DNA of 64,000 bases from Lates calcarifer (taxonomy: Eukaryota; Chordata; Actinopteri; Centropomidae), in contig NC_066856.1 of assembly GCF_001640805.2 (NCBI RefSeq), positions 4,006,826 to 4,070,825 on the forward strand, read 5' to 3'. The position numbers were made by a program, and so were the translations under genes. Every line of letters begins with the position of its first letter. Position 1 is the first letter of the stretch. This document shows positions 1 through 34,800 of the stretch, one piece after another. The notes under the pieces are model-generated. The model made no database searches, was not told the origin of the DNA, and worked only from the letters and a program-made list of their open reading frames with translations.

Positions 1-82
1 CACATGAGTGTGTTTGTGTGACTCTCTACATGTTGATACTGTCCAGGAACTACAGTATTTCTTTTTTTTCTCCTGTTTGTAG

Positions 83-20658
<20,576 letters not shown>

Positions 20659-21160
20659 GGGAGTACGTCGAGTGTGTGTGTGTGTTTGTGTTTGTGTTTG
20701 TGTGAATGTGTGTGAGAGCAGTGCGAACGCCAAGGCAAGTGAGAGCACCACACTGAGAGCCAGCTGGGTGATACATGGAGGATTCTGGGATTGATAGTTG
20801 GGTGGGTGAAAAAGTGGCAGAATGTTGTGAAAAGTCCTGAAAAAGTCCCTGTTGATGCACACATTGTTCTGTAGTCCTTAGTCATCATATGACTGGATGC
20901 TACTGCTGATCTTAGAGTTCTGGTTCTGAAACTATGTTTATTCTTTAGCCTGTACAGCCTATTTCTTCTGTATATTTATAGATTAAAAGACCTATGACAC
21001 AATCCATGTAAGACCTATTATGCATTTATGTTTTATTCGTATGTTTAAAGAAATGTATATGCACCAGCAGTCTCCTATATGTTGGAGTGTAGAGATGCTT
21101 TACAGTTTACAGTGCATTTCCAGTGGACTGGTCAATAAATATTTTCTAGTTAATTAATGT
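20659..21160 (+). other. sspo: Probable sspo 3' UTR
   Basis: Follows the TGA at 20656. It contains a GT-rich stretch at about 20671-20720 and ends just past the AATAAA at 21134. No coding potential seen. Extent is inferred from the poly(A) signal. Confidence 0.5.
21134..21139 (+). promoter_or_regulatory. sspo: Candidate sspo poly(A) signal
   Basis: AATAAA followed 20-35 nt later by a T/GT-rich element (GTGTTTCTTCC). Good position for ending the transcript whose last exon begins at 20636. Confidence 0.55.
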
Positions 21161-23299
21161 GTTTCTTCCAGTTTCCCTAATTTCCCTCCAACTTTTAGAA
21201 AAAATGAGGTTATCAACAGAAAACTCTTGTCAGATATATCATTATATTTATATTCAAGCATGACCCAGTCTTGCTCATCTGTCACAAGACCAGTATCCTA
21301 GATAAAAATTAAATGGTACCAGATTTATTCACTGTATGTTTTCCCATACAGCGCACCAACTGTGTTTGGCATGTCACTTTTTTCCCAGTTCAGAATGATA
21401 AGTAGCTTATAATGCACGCATCACTGTGAACTTATATGCTTTAGCTCACAAATTAATATCTGGAACACCTGAGGTTCTAATGAAATATGTATAATAAAAA
21501 TGTATAATCACATGCATGTAACATAATAACCTCCTTCCAAAATGCCTTTATTTTAACATGCAAGATAAATATTAGGAATATGATCACTCTATCAGTTCCA
21601 TTTTATAGGAGTTACCTACGTTTGCATCATCCAGTTGTGCAGCCAAAGCCACGTGTTACTTGTTTGTGTATCTTGGCCTTAACACAAACTTCCCTCCTCT
21701 GGACCCGACTTCCAGAGTTACAGTTTATCAACTGAGATTTTTTTTTTTTTTTCATTTTGTTACATTTTCTTCTAAAGAAAGTGTGAGCATTAAAAAAAAA
21801 AGCTGTAAATGTTCATTACAGTGATTTAATACTTTGCTACAATATGTTTTTCTTCAAGTGTGTGTCATCTGTTTATACAGCAGAAAGCCTGGCTAGGCAT
21901 GAATCCTCTTTTTTCCAGTATACACACTCAAGCTCAATACAACTGGTCACTGCTTCTACACCTTGTTTAGTAAAAATGGCTGAATTGAAAACACAGTATT
22001 TGTCAGGAAAGTGATATTTCTGATGACAGAGTTTTATTTGCTGCTGAAATGTTGATTCATTATAAGAAGATGTAGCTTTTAATGGATTTGTCAAAGTGAT
22101 GCCTCAAGCTTTTTCACTTCCTTTATTCAGACATTTATTCATTATTGTGCAAGGTAAAGTGCATAAAAAGAACTACTTAACAACTGTAGTCAGCTTTCTG
22201 TGATTGTGTACAGTGTGTATGTGTACCGGTAAATAAAAAAAGAGTATGACAGGTTGGGATCAGTCTCATCTATGACAATAAAGTGTCTGCCTTTTTCTCT
22301 TCCTCCTTCCTCTTCCCCCTCTCATCTCCTCCTTCCTCCCCTCCTCCCTCTCTCTTTTCCTGACTAAATAAGGGAGTTGAGAGGGGAAGGCTGACCAGCA
22401 CGCCTTCCCTGGCTTTCAGCTGCTGTAGTAAATACTGCTGGACGTAATAAGAGCAGGAACTGATGCATTTTTAATTGTCACATTTTGATGGATAGTTCCT
22501 CCGGCCTCGTCCAACTGCAAGGCTGCAATTCATCATATCTAACCAATCATTAAAACACTGATCGCGGGGGAAAATGAATGCATTCATGCTGCTGTGCAGG
22601 TCATTTTGATAAATGCATCCAGGGAGCAGCAGTGTTGCTTTAGGCCTGTATCCGACAGAAGTGAAAACAAAAAACTTATCCCAAGTCAAGGCCTATTACA
22701 TCCCTGAGATGGAAATAAAAATCTTCAAAAGGGATTTAGAGGGACTGAAGAAAGCATGAGGTGGCTGGACACGCAGGGGGAGAGCTGTTTGCTGCTGCCT
22801 TTAAGTGCAAGGAAAACATTTGTAAACATCCCAACAACTTTTGGACTCAAATAATACATGGACATGTCCTGGCAAATTTGATTTCCTGAATAAATAAAAA
22901 CATTAATTTACTACTGCTACTAGTATATTTATTCATTTATGACAGTTCCATATAAGGGCCATACATATTGTAGAAGTTGGCTAACTTAATCAGTATATAA
23001 ACTATGTGATTTCATTTTGGAAAAGAATTTTAATTCATTGGAAAGTCACAAATGTAAATTAAAGTGAAAGTAATTCGGTATATGTTATAAGGCGACATGC
23101 TCACACTCTCAGCTAACTGCAGTAAATTCCTTATACTGTGAATACACATTACAGTCTTTTCGCCGTTTCACTCTGAGCATCATTCATACATAAATAAAGT
23201 TTAGAAAACGCAGTCGAGATGGAACTGGTAAAGCGTCCGTCTGCGTTTCACTCAAATATCACAATATCCGGCAGCTCGTGAAGGCATCATCTCCAGCAT
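21161..23299. other. Intergenic region between sspo and kcnh2
   Basis: About 2.1 kb between two same-strand genes. Mostly A+T-rich. A C/T-rich block at 22290-22365 is followed by a more balanced, non-repetitive stretch (22370-22720) that may be regulatory. No gene seen. Confidence 0.7.
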
Positions 23300-23478
23300 G
23301 ACGGAAGGGGGGAACCCCGACGGTGTGACGTAGCTGAGCAGTCTGAGTGGTGAATCCCCATCCAACCCCGAAACACAATAAAGCAGCAGCACAACCTCAT
23401 TTCACTGGAATATTCTCACAAAATCCACAGATTGAGGCGAAGCGGGACTTCAGCAAAGAGAGACACACTTCTCCTCAG
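23300..23478 (+). other. kcnh2: Candidate non-coding first exon of kcnh2
   Basis: CpG-bearing sequence ending in a good donor, CTCCTCAG|GTAAAT, at 23478. A matching acceptor, TTTCTCTCCAG, ends at 24213, upstream of the start codon. The left edge and promoter cannot be fixed from sequence alone. Transcription could instead begin within 24.0-24.7 kb with no splicing. Confidence 0.4.
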
Positions 23479-23557
23479 GTAAATGTTCATTTCTGGGGCA
23501 TGGGGATAGTATTTTTTGAGTAGTAGTACGGGAGCAGACAGAGGGGCGTGTGTGTAC

Positions 23558-23606
<49 letters not shown>

Positions 23607-24213
23607 TCTCAAATGAATCCTTCCCATAGCCTACAGAAAGACAGGTAATTCAGCCCGTTAATGCCGTTTGTCCGCAGCCTTTCAGAGCAGGTGTGTGATA
23701 AAGCTGTGGGTTAAACAAAGCACGTTCCTCTTTCATCTGATACCAGCTGCTCCATAATGTGTAAAGCGTAATTAAACTTATCCCGAGGGCACCATTTTAG
23801 GCCTATTTCCCCCAAATGCTAATAAATGATCAAATTTCTCAAATGAATAATTTGTAATAATTTTATTTCTGATACTGGGACCAGTTTTAAAGCAGCCGGG
23901 AGGCTCCACTTTGGGGAATCCACATATGATTTAAACTGTTCTTTTCAGGGATGAAGAGAATGTAGGTGGATGAGAGCGCATCTACTTCTCTATTCATTAT
24001 TAAAAGTGTGAGCTGTTCCGCTCCTGATGAGCAAAGGGTTAAAAGAGGCGCAGCTAGACGCTGGTGGAGCTGAAGTCATCCGGCAGAGCGCACAGCGAGG
24101 AGGAAGAGAGATACAGAGAACACCTCCAAAAACACCGATCAAGGACGAATCAAGCTGCGGATCTGCGCTCTGCTGTTTTCTTTTAATCACTACAGTGTTC
24201 TGTTTCTCTCCAG
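23479..24213 (+). other. kcnh2: Candidate 5' UTR intron of kcnh2
   Basis: Bounded by the predicted donor and acceptor above. Contains a TA/TG repeat at 23556-23603. No coding signal. Confidence 0.4.
23556..23603 (+). repeat. TA/TG compound microsatellite
   Basis: ACATATATATATATG followed by about 17 TG units, roughly 80 nt after the predicted 5' UTR donor. Confidence 0.9.
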
Positions 24214-24835
24214 TGAAACACGCGGACCTTCAGAAGCAGAGGGAGGAGGTGGAATGAGAAACAAATGAGAAACGCGCAGCTCAGCGCCCCAACTATGGCT
24301 CCAACGACGCTCGTCGTGAAGCTCGCCCAGTCCGCTTCACAGGAGCGGACTGTAGTGCAGGATGAGAGGTCTGCTGCGCTCCATCGAGTGTGAGACCAGA
24401 AAGAAATATCACCTGACCGGCGGCCCTCCCCTCGGGGGACAGAAACAGACACCCTCGCACCTCTCAACCTGGAAACTGGAGGCTGGAAACGGTTCAGATC
24501 TGCCGTGCGTACAGTGCGCCTCCTTTCCAGAACTCTCGTCCTCTCACTTTCTCCTGGAGATCCAGCAGAAGCCTGCGTCTCTCTGACCAACTTGGGAAAA
24601 CTTTGGCCCACGGATTACCGCCGCTGAACCTACCAGTGTTCAGTCTCCATGCGGAGAGCGCAGTGAGCATCGTGCGCTCGGCTGCGGGGAAGGGAAACGC
24701 AGCCTCGGTGCGAAATTATTAAAAGTCCTGCAAAGTCTCTCAAAGCCACCGCAGCAAAGATGCCGGTTCGGAGGGGCCATGTGGCTCCGCAGAACACCTT
24801 CCTGGATACCATCATCAGGAAATTCGACAGTCAGA
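24040..24835 (+). promoter_or_regulatory. kcnh2: GC-rich, CpG-bearing 5' region of kcnh2
   Basis: Base composition changes sharply here to GC-rich with many CG dinucleotides, ending with the start exon. This is typical of a vertebrate CpG-island promoter/5' UTR. Upstream ATGs occur, including one at 24362 opening a 74-codon uORF that ends before the main ATG. If it is in the mRNA, it could lower translation. Confidence 0.6.
24760..24835 (+). CDS. kcnh2: kcnh2 exon 1, coding part (PAS cap)
   Basis: The ATG at 24760 sits in AAAG-ATG-C, an adequate Kozak context. It encodes the N-terminal cap and the start of the PAS fold, ending KFDSQ plus one base; donor GT at 24836. Human KCNH2 has EG where this has DS before the Q, from memory. 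Confidence 0.92.
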
Positions 24836-27800
24836 GTAAGATCACTGTTTTCCTTCACTCAGATTATTTCTATAACCGTGCAGCCTGTCTGTCTTTCATT
24901 AATGTCCACTGTTAATAATTGAGTTGGTAATTCAGAAGCGGTTTGAAAATGGCACCTTAATGATGTAGGCTTTCAGCTGACATTTGTTTTCCAGAATTAC
25001 CTTCAGTAATGATGTTTGCTGATCCATGAGTGATAGTTTGGACATGTCACACAGTGGTGCAGTTCTCCCAAGAGAGGTGGGAAACTGTGATAACACCTCA
25101 GAAAAAAAAACTTATTTTATTTTATTTTAACTTATTTATTTTTTATTTTAAAAATCACCATCATAATAAATCACACCAGTGTCATACTTACACTGATTTA
25201 AGAGCAGATTCCTCTCCACCACAAAGATTTTTGATCACAGTTTGTCTGTATGTAAACCACTGAGGTCTGTTATTGTTGATCTGTGCACTGACACCAAGAA
25301 CTACACTTGTGTAGCAGGTGTATGTTTTTTTTTTAAGGTTCTTAAGCAAGTCAGATCTTTTTTTTTTCTACATATCCTCTCATGCCTTAATGCCACTCTG
25401 AGTGTCTCATGCTCCTGCTGTCTTGACTGATTTTGTCAGAGAAAGCAATCTGCAAAAATGACACACTTAGGTGCTTTTGGGGGTGTGTAATCTATTATAT
25501 TAGGCTCAGTTCATGTGGATATGTAAATGGTTATGGATATGCAGAAACTATTAGACACCTCAATAAACCTATTTCCACTGCACATTTGCTTTTCAGACAT
25601 AAAACAGTTACAGTCTCTGTTTTGTTTGGCTTCAAAGAAAAAAAAATCTATCTAATCAATTAATCTCCAGAAAGTTAGAAGCTACGAAAACAAACAATAT
25701 ATCCGAGCTGCTAAATTTTTCATAGCGCCCAGAGGCATGAAATCCGAAGCTGTCTATATTTCAGAATGCACAGGGTTCATCCGTCCTCACTTCCCTGCGG
25801 CAGTGTTATCTTTGATGCAAATCATTCATGTTTCTTCCTTTTTCTGAACTGTGTGACCAGACTTCAAACATGCCTCGGCAGCCACGGCGGCACTTTTCCT
25901 GCAGGAATTAACCTCAGGGCTGATGAAGATGATGAGGATAGAGGCGAATGCGCTCGGAGGGAAAAGTGGAGGATGTGTATCGTCAACATTTTGTCAGTTT
26001 TGACAGTCGACCTGATGCAGGAAATATTAAATGTAGACTTAAATGCAGCTTTAGGGAATCTAAATTTCAATTACTCCCACCAGCAGCTGATAAAAAAAAT
26101 ACTGATGTGAGCTAAAGGGAACAGAAACACAACTCCTTCCCAAACAGTTGTACTCTTGAGGTTCTCCTGAATGCTGAAAGACACTTGCCTTCCACCGGTT
26201 CACCATATGCTCTTGGGTTGAGCTGCTGTGGAATAGCAAGTGACATCTTGCTGCGTTTGTAACACCCAGGAGTCACGGCAGCAGCAGAGCTTCAAACAAG
26301 ATGTTTTAAGGGGAGGATTTGGTGTAAAAACACTGTGTTTCCTGACACAGAAGTGCTGAAAAGCGGCTCCACACAAGTGCAGTCAAGTTGAAAAACTGAT
26401 GTCAGAGTTGGGTAATTGACATTAATCCCGCAGTACTTATTTTTCCGTGCCGATAAACCTGGATAACTCTGCAAAGGTGAGCATATCCTACTGCTCACTG
26501 GGACGTTGCCAACTCATTTCACTGTGTTCTTTTCTTTAATATTTCTTTACAGCAGATTTGCATTGGTTCAGACCGTGGCAGGAAGCTCCTCTGTGCGGTG
26601 GATGATTATTTATGAGAGGAGCACTTCAGCATTACAGAGGGAACATAACCTACAACTGAGAGGCAGATAACCTCACATCAGCGCTTTCCAAATGTTTTCC
26701 CAGTGACTCATATCTTCAGAATAATTTTCTATTGATTGTTACAGGTCTTTGGTCAGGCTAACCAAGCATGCTGATGATAGTGACTATATGGTGTCTAATG
26801 ACTGTGGCTAATGAACTGGTGGACATGGAGAGGGAGCATCAGTGGACACTAGCACCTGTTTAGACATCCTCATTAATTCCAGAGTTGTTGAGCTAAAAGG
26901 CACTAGAAATCTCAACTGAGAAAAATCCCCTTTTTTAACAGCAAATCCTCTGTTGATTGAGCTTTTAACTGCAGCACAGTGAAAGGATTTGCTAATACTG
27001 CATGGTATTTCCTTTGAGTAACTCAAAAGGCGTCTTTTCCGTCTTTCCGTGTCTACCTCTGAATCCACTCTGACCCCTCTGCTCCACATCACTGAAACGT
27101 GAGCCCTCTTCTCTCAAGTTATCCATAGTAATCTACTGTTTAAGGCAGAGCTTGGTGAGGGCTTCCACACAGTAGTGCACCGCTGCATATCCTTTGCTGT
27201 TGTTTTATTATAATTGAAACTGGGTGAACTTAATCTTAACAACGATCAGGAGTAGGCCCATCCTGTTTGTTCTGTCATAGAGTGTGTGATGGAAACTATC
27301 TCATGTGAAACGCATGAGGGGAAAAAGCAGCCTCCATGGTAGAATGACCGTGGTGAAGCCATTTCTTTCGCATGATAGGCCTGGTTTCAAAATAATGTAC
27401 TGTAATCACAAGCTATGGATGCTCAGCATTGGAGGAGACAGAGCAAACTCTGAGCATTTGTTGTCACCACACGTCACATGGAGACTGTTACCACCTGGCA
27501 CATATTGTGTGAGAGATCTGCTTGTACTTGAGACAGTGACACCCAGCTGTCACCCAGCTCCAAGCTCTCATTATGAAATAGTCATATAACAGAGTTTATA
27601 AGAGGAGAGAGGTGTACTTCTCCTGCACAATATTTAAGTTGGATGCTCTGGCTTTAAAAAGCACTAAAATGTTTAAGACAAAAAATTACAAAAAGTCACT
27701 CAGTGAAAAATAGCATGTCTTATTATTGTCGAATTCATTTTCAGCTACAAGACACGTAGTATATTATAAAAGAATACATACGTGAAAGTATATGTGCTGT

Positions 27801-30800
27801 GTTGAAAGCTTCAGATCAAAATGTGTCAGCAGTTTTGTCAGTCCATTAGTTTGATATAAAACTCACCATAATGACCCAGACTTGAGGTGATACTTTCACT
27901 TTTTTTATTGTACCACTGGAGTGCCAAATTCTTGTCTGAATGACTTAAGCAAAACCAACAAATAAATGGTTTCTTGCTTACTTTGACAAGGGAATGATCT
28001 CACGTCAAATTTTCAATTAATGGGCTTTCAGACTGAAAAACCAGCCCTGCATTAAAAGACATTTCAGTGACACAATGATGTATGATCCAGTATGGCCAGT
28101 TTGAGTAATACATCTATGAGTCTGAAAGGCGCATCAGACACAAAAACACTGCAGAGTGGCTCATAACGCTGAGACAGCATTTTACTACACTGTTATCAGA
28201 GCGGCAACTATCTTATCTTTGTCAAGGCAGTCGCGAAGTAATCACTAGAAATACACAGCACCCACTGCAAAGTATCATACCAGGAATGTGTGCTTGCATG
28301 TATTTGATTGGCCACTACATGATGTTACACTGTATTGCAACAAAAGCTGAGTCTCTCTCATCAGGCTACTTTTGGTTTCATGAGTCAGCACAGCTGTCCA
28401 AATTCAAATGATGGAGGGGTACTGATGTCTGTCTTAAAGATATTTTTACCTGCTGGATTACATTGTGGTACTGCAGGTTTGATAATGAGGACAAATGTGT
28501 GGTGGTTTTCTGAACAATTTAACAAGCATAAATCATTTGTTAAAGGCATTATGAGCAACATACAGTATGAAAACAAAGTGAAATATGAATTGTACAGAGG
28601 AGCTTAAATCTCATGTCAGATGAACAGATTTGAATCATGTTTCTAAAAGAGTCTTCCACAGATCTAGCATTGTGCTCCTATAACACTGCCGGGCTCATGG
28701 TGGACAGTTTAAAATAAAAAGTATCCAAATCGATGCAGTAGAACAAGAGATATAGTATTTTTTAATTCCATTTCACCCTGAAAACCTCAGGCCTACAATA
28801 CCCACAATGCACCTCAACCACCAATAGTTCAACTGGAGAAGCAGGTGTGTTATGCTAGTAGCAGCTAATGTAGCTTCAAACCTCTAGCCTCAAGCAGAGA
28901 TGAGTTGGTTACAGAGTTCTGGTAAGTTCACTTCTTTCTAACTCAGCACCCCCAGATGTTGTTCATTTTCAAACTTTGCAGTCTTCAGCTCCAACTGAGC
29001 TGAAGTCAGTTTGAGTCTCCAGCTCATTTTAGATTCTTACATCACACATGTGTAAGATAAATTTACACACACATAAGATAAGATTACATAGCTTATGTAT
29101 ATTTTATGAATCACTCATCATGCGCACATATGTTCTCTACAAAATCTGTAAGCTTCCACAAGGTCACATTAACAGCAAATGTAAAGCACATGAATCCAAC
29201 CAGAGGATGCATACAAATCAAACAGGCAGCCTGGACAGTAATGTATCTTACCTGTTAAAAACTGATTTCAGTATACAGATGTTTATTTGATTATTACACA
29301 GAAATGGACAAGAGGTCAAAGCTGTTTTGCATTAAGATTATTGATGTGTCCACTGGAGGAAAATCAATGGGGAGCATGATCTTTGCTTGTATGGGAATAT
29401 GACCAATCAATGGGAAGGCATTATGAAATCCACTGCTGACCCAGACCTGTGTAAAAATCATGATTTTAACTGAATATAATCAAATATCCATAGCAATATA
29501 ACATTCATTTAAATACAGTACAGTATATAATTATCAGGCATATAGAGTTTAAATCTCTCCTGTACTACTATTTATCATGTCTCTCTTCTCTTCAAAGAAC
29601 AAAGTAATTGGTTCCCTTTCTTCTGTTTCTCCTCCAAAATGCCACAGATGCCACAGATCAGATTCTGACCAAATTTCAGGAAATAATCTGTATCCAAAAT
29701 TACACGCACAATATCAGATAATCAGATTTGTGCAAAACTTCCTTCTCATTTCTCCATGCTGGCACTTTCTGAAATTGCACTGATTGGCCAAAGGCTGTGC
29801 TATTTGTTTGCAGACATACTCATTTGCAAGTGGCCTTGACAGAAATGCATAATTCATGAGGAACATGTTTACTGTTGTCTTTTCTCTATTTGTTCTGAAT
29901 GCTTCTATTTGGAAAAAAATAAATGTAATTAAATTTCACCTTTTTGAACACCAGACTAATTAGATCAGTAGATGCAGTATGTGTAGGAACCAGCTCTCAA
30001 GCACGTGAGGAAATCTAGCCCTCAAGCTCAGGTATTTCATGCACTGTTATCCCCTGACTTCAGACCTTCTCTGCTTACTGTACACTGATCCTCTGTGCGT
30101 GTAGCCCTCTCTGTTTACTGTACTGTGATCCTCCATGTTTGATGTCCACGCTGTTCCACGCAGATCAGACTGCACAGACAAACTGTGTGCCTCCCCAACA
30201 ACAACCAACAGCACATTTGCCCTCAATATGAGGTCACAGCAACCTTTTGGGTTATGTGTTGTTGTCTGTTGAGCACTCCTTAGAGAAGGCTCGGTCCAAT
30301 TACAAGCCTTGAAGCCAGTTTTCTCCGGGGAGGATGCTATCATTCTACAGCTGAAGTACAAACACTTCATTGCCATGGCAACTGCCCCCCTGACTCCCCC
30401 ACCCACACACCCACCCACCCTCACACACACACAGTAGGAAAAGGTACACTCTTTCTAGAAACTAACTCCAGGTAATGTTATGTTGTGAATCTCTTAGAAA
30501 TAGTTTTCTCTACATTTAACTGTCACACAAAAAACACTAATTGCAGCTAATTCTGACATAGAGCACGCCAAAAAGTGATTGGCTCCAGTTTTAGGCCAGC
30601 TGATTGGTTAGTGGTGGGAGCTGCCTTTTGAACTCTAGAGAATTAGGACATTTTTGAAAATATTGGAGGCATGACTTAGATGCAGTAATAATTGTAGAGG
30701 GCAAAATATCCTACTAACAACTGAAGTGTATGCAAAGCCTGATATATCTTAAGTCCTTTGTGCCATAGAAATCTGTTGTTGTCCAAAGTCATCACACACA

Positions 30801-31829
30801 CAATATCTTATAATCAAATTTTCACATGGACATAGTCATTTATTTTTACACAATTCAACATATTCTGCTGTTGGAAACATTCAATAATACACCAAATGTT
30901 TAATAATCCAAAGCTGAAAATAGATTCAAACAAAGACAGCATTTCTTCCTGTTCGAGTAAAGTTTATGTGCTAAGTTGCTTTAGATAAAGACTGGAACAC
31001 TTGGAACTGTGGGCTTTGAGGCTGAGGAAAGGAAAGTCAGAAACAGACAGACTATTTTCATGTTATTTGTTGACAATAAGAAAAATATAGAGAAACACCA
31101 GACAAGTTTATTTATATATCAAAAAATCATATGTTTGTCTCAGTGGTCTTTGCAGTTTGTAGCTACAGTATAATCTATGGAACCTATAGTAGTTGTATTA
31201 ATCATTCCATAAATTTCTTCTTTAGCTGAGTCAATCCAGCCGGTCATTCACCTGAGCTTTTAGAGCTCACTGCTTATGTGCTTCCTTATGCTTTGATGAC
31301 CTTGGCTGTGAGTTGCGTAAGGCGCAGAGCCTTGATGTTCCCAGTGCTGGGAGGAAGAAATGCCTATGTGAAAAGACACGTAACCGCTAGGTGCATGCAA
31401 ATATAAGACACACAGCAACATATCTCTTACATACATGGATTAGGCTGTGAGGAGACATTTGAGGGCTCCATCTGTAGGCTCTGTTGGATTTTACTCCTCC
31501 TTAGGCTGTGAAAGATGAAAATGTAGCTATCGTTGTGCTTTTTCCCTCCTGCACATGCCTACAGCTTCATGGTTGTCCTCCAAGCAGTATCAATATGTTT
31601 CTACATAGAGGCTTCCGTAGTTTCTATACTGTACCCATACAGAATAAATACAAGACTGAGGGTCTTGTCCGGTGGTTAGCTGTATTTCTCTGCTCCATCT
31701 GTTTCACTCAGAGGGTGTAAACACAGCAACACTGCTACACTGCTGCTGGAGTCAGGAGTGAGTCAGTGCCTCAAGATTGCACTTTATTGGTGTGAAATCA
31801 CTTGTCTCTCGCTCACACACACATACACA

Positions 31830-31887
<58 letters not shown>

Positions 31888-34800
31888 CTGTCTTCTTCCC
31901 TCTCTCCTGTTCATAGACATACACCCACACGTTACCAAGCGGCCACACAAAAGAACACAAGAGACACAAGCGCGCACACTTGTAAACCCTCAGAGCTTGT
32001 AAACACTCTTCTGTCTCACTACCCTCCCTCTGCACCTCACTCCTTCCGTCTTTCTGCTCTTTGTCTCCTTTGACAACCTGTTTTCTCTCTGTCCTCCCTC
32101 ACTCCCTCTCTTCACCTCTCTGGTGCCCAGCTGATGCCCACTGTGCTGCCATGCCTAACTACCTTCTGATCTCAATGGGCAAGCATCCAAACGAGTAACA
32201 TGGCACCTGCTGTGGGTGCTGAGAGGGAAGAGGTTTGTGTGTGTGTGTGTGCCCTTTAGTTCCAGCTTTCCATTTTCAAGTTAAGTACAGGGCTTACTGT
32301 ATATCAATCCTGGCTGCAGGTCATTGATTAATCTAGAGAAATATGTTGAGATCAACCCCCAGATGATCCAAGGGAAGCAAAAATGACTTTAAAAACACTA
32401 CATCCAAATACTTGAGATAAGCAACAAAACTTTGGAAATGCAAGATAAATGTGCCTAAAATCTGATTATTTGTCCTTTATTCAGTATAGTGGAGTTAATA
32501 TAAAGTCTTAAGACATGAATTCTTCTGCTTCTTTACACTTGATGATTAGCAACTTCATCTGGATTACATCTGCTCATCACACAAGTACCGTGGAGTCTGC
32601 CATGACATTCAACTTAACGCTAAGCCTCAAGAGATTCTGTTTCAATAGAAACCCCGCAAACTAAGATATTTGTTCAAAATTTTCTTTCACTTTCTTCAAA
32701 TAGCATTGCAGTGATCCACCTGAATCCAGTCAGTCTAACTCAGCTGCCAGACAGCAACACAACAAAGAAAAATGTATCTGTTGTTTTGTTTTCTTCTTGC
32801 ATATTTTCAAGATTGTGTAGATTTTTGTGATCAAATGTATCTAGTTTTCTCTTAATAGCTGTTTGGTATGTTGATGTGTTTGTGATCCTGTTGTTATCAA
32901 ACAGTGTTTCTGGGCCACCAACCCAACAGTGATCTTAGAAGGGTTTGTGCATATACAGTAGGAATCAGAAGGCTGCGTGTTTGGATTTGTATGTTTGAAT
33001 GACAGTTGTATTGTCCCGTCTCCTGCTGAGAAAATCAGTCTGTTTTCATAGTAAACTCCCTAGTACTTAGAAATTGGTTCATGTATAATTTCAGCTAAGC
33101 AAACACTTCAGATTTGTTGGACTAACTGTACAACTGAACTAGCAATAACAAACAATCATAAAGTTGTTTCTGGAATTCAAATCAAACTCTTCATATACAT
33201 AAAGGCCTCATCACTCCAATTCCTCTAGTACATTTACATGGTCAAATCTGACCTCATAGCTGGAACTGTTATGAAAACAGTAGCACACAAGCATGAAGCT
33301 TAGCTATTTGCATGTATTTTTTGTATATTCAAAATGAAAAGAAATTTATTTTTTATTTGACTGGATTGCATTAAGCATTCATACAAACAGTTGCAAAGCA
33401 TAATGCATACATGAATAGTTGATTTACTGGGTGATACCATATTTGGCACTTTGGCTTAAGAGGCCATCATTGACTTAAATAATTGCTGTTGTTTGGGCAC
33501 AGACCTGACTCAAGTCTTGTTATAAAAATGTGAGATTGGGTGTAACATGGTTGATAAAGATCAGACCGGCAAAATCTGGCAAAAGTGGATATTTTGTGTC
33601 TTTACTTTAATAGTTATGTTTGGATTGCATTGCAATTTCATCATGATCAAGTGTACCAGTCAATGCGGCTTGGTGTTCACTGTAGTCAGTAAAGCTGAGA
33701 GCATGCTGGTCCCCCTGTGAGAACACTGAATGTATGCAAAAGCTGCCAGGGCATCGAGAACATTAGGAGAAAAAGATAAGGCTTAATGTTTGTGGCTTCA
33801 GCAGCGATTGGAGGGAAGATGAGCTCCCAATCTGTTTTCTCACATCATGACACACACTTGCTTCTAATTGGCTGTGCTTTTATAAAAAAATATATATATA
33901 TTGTGCCCCAAAGACCCAAAGACTGAAGCATCAAACGCATTTCCACCGTGTCTTTTTTCCTGCCGAGATGAATAGATGAGACAAGCTTGAATGCATCAAC
34001 AGCAACTTGTCAGGTGATGCTCTGGGACTCAGAGGCAATCAGGATGTTTATTCCATACCTTGATGTAAAACTGGAAAAAGGGCAGCATCTTCCCTGAAAC
34101 AAAATCAAAGAGGAATGAAGAGAGAATGGCACAAAGTGAAAATGCAGTAAACAGTTTCCCAGTAGGAAACGAGTGGTGCACTATTTTGTGGGCCATTAGT
34201 GTCTGGTTTTGGCTTTGAGTAAATATTCATCATGATAATTCAGATGCATGAGCAGGTTTGTACCTTTGAACATTCACCTGTCTTCCTGCCTGTCACAAGT
34301 CATTGGAGATTATATGTCTGTTATAGAAAAGAAAAAAAAAACGTAAGCATGCAAGCTTTGATATTCCCATTGTTTAGTGTTTCAAGTAACCACAAACCAT
34401 CAAGCAGTTGGCCTCAAGCAATCCACAACTGACCCTCAAAGGATAAGCGGTATACCTGATAGATGGATGGATTGTTGCGTATTGAGCCGCTGTGTAGGTG
34501 TGGGGCTGAGGGTGGTGGTTGAGCATTTAGTGTATTTGACTTTTCTGCAGACTTGGAGTTTATTACTTTTAAAGTTCCCATTTTTCTTTTAGGTGTAACC
34601 ACAATCTTTCAATCTTTCAAGTCTTTTAGCTGCCCAAGCTTAATGCAGCCATAAACATACTTAATTTGTTATAACCATGATTTAACTGCGTATAGTGTAG
34701 AGAGAAATCATATTAAAAACGTGGTTTTGAATGACACTAATCTTGGGTTTTACAGAATCACCTGTCTTTCTATATGGAACAATCCTTTGCAGGTTGTGTG

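Noticed and set aside
24183..24611. 142-codon minus-strand open frame upstream of kcnh2
   Set aside because: Sits in GC-rich CpG-type DNA where stops are rare; no recognisable domain; a divergent transcript is possible but unsupported.
24639..24661. RE1/REST-like sequence (TTCAG...GGAGAGCGC) in the kcnh2 leader
   Set aside because: Both halves are imperfect and the spacing is about three bases longer than canonical; too weak to call.
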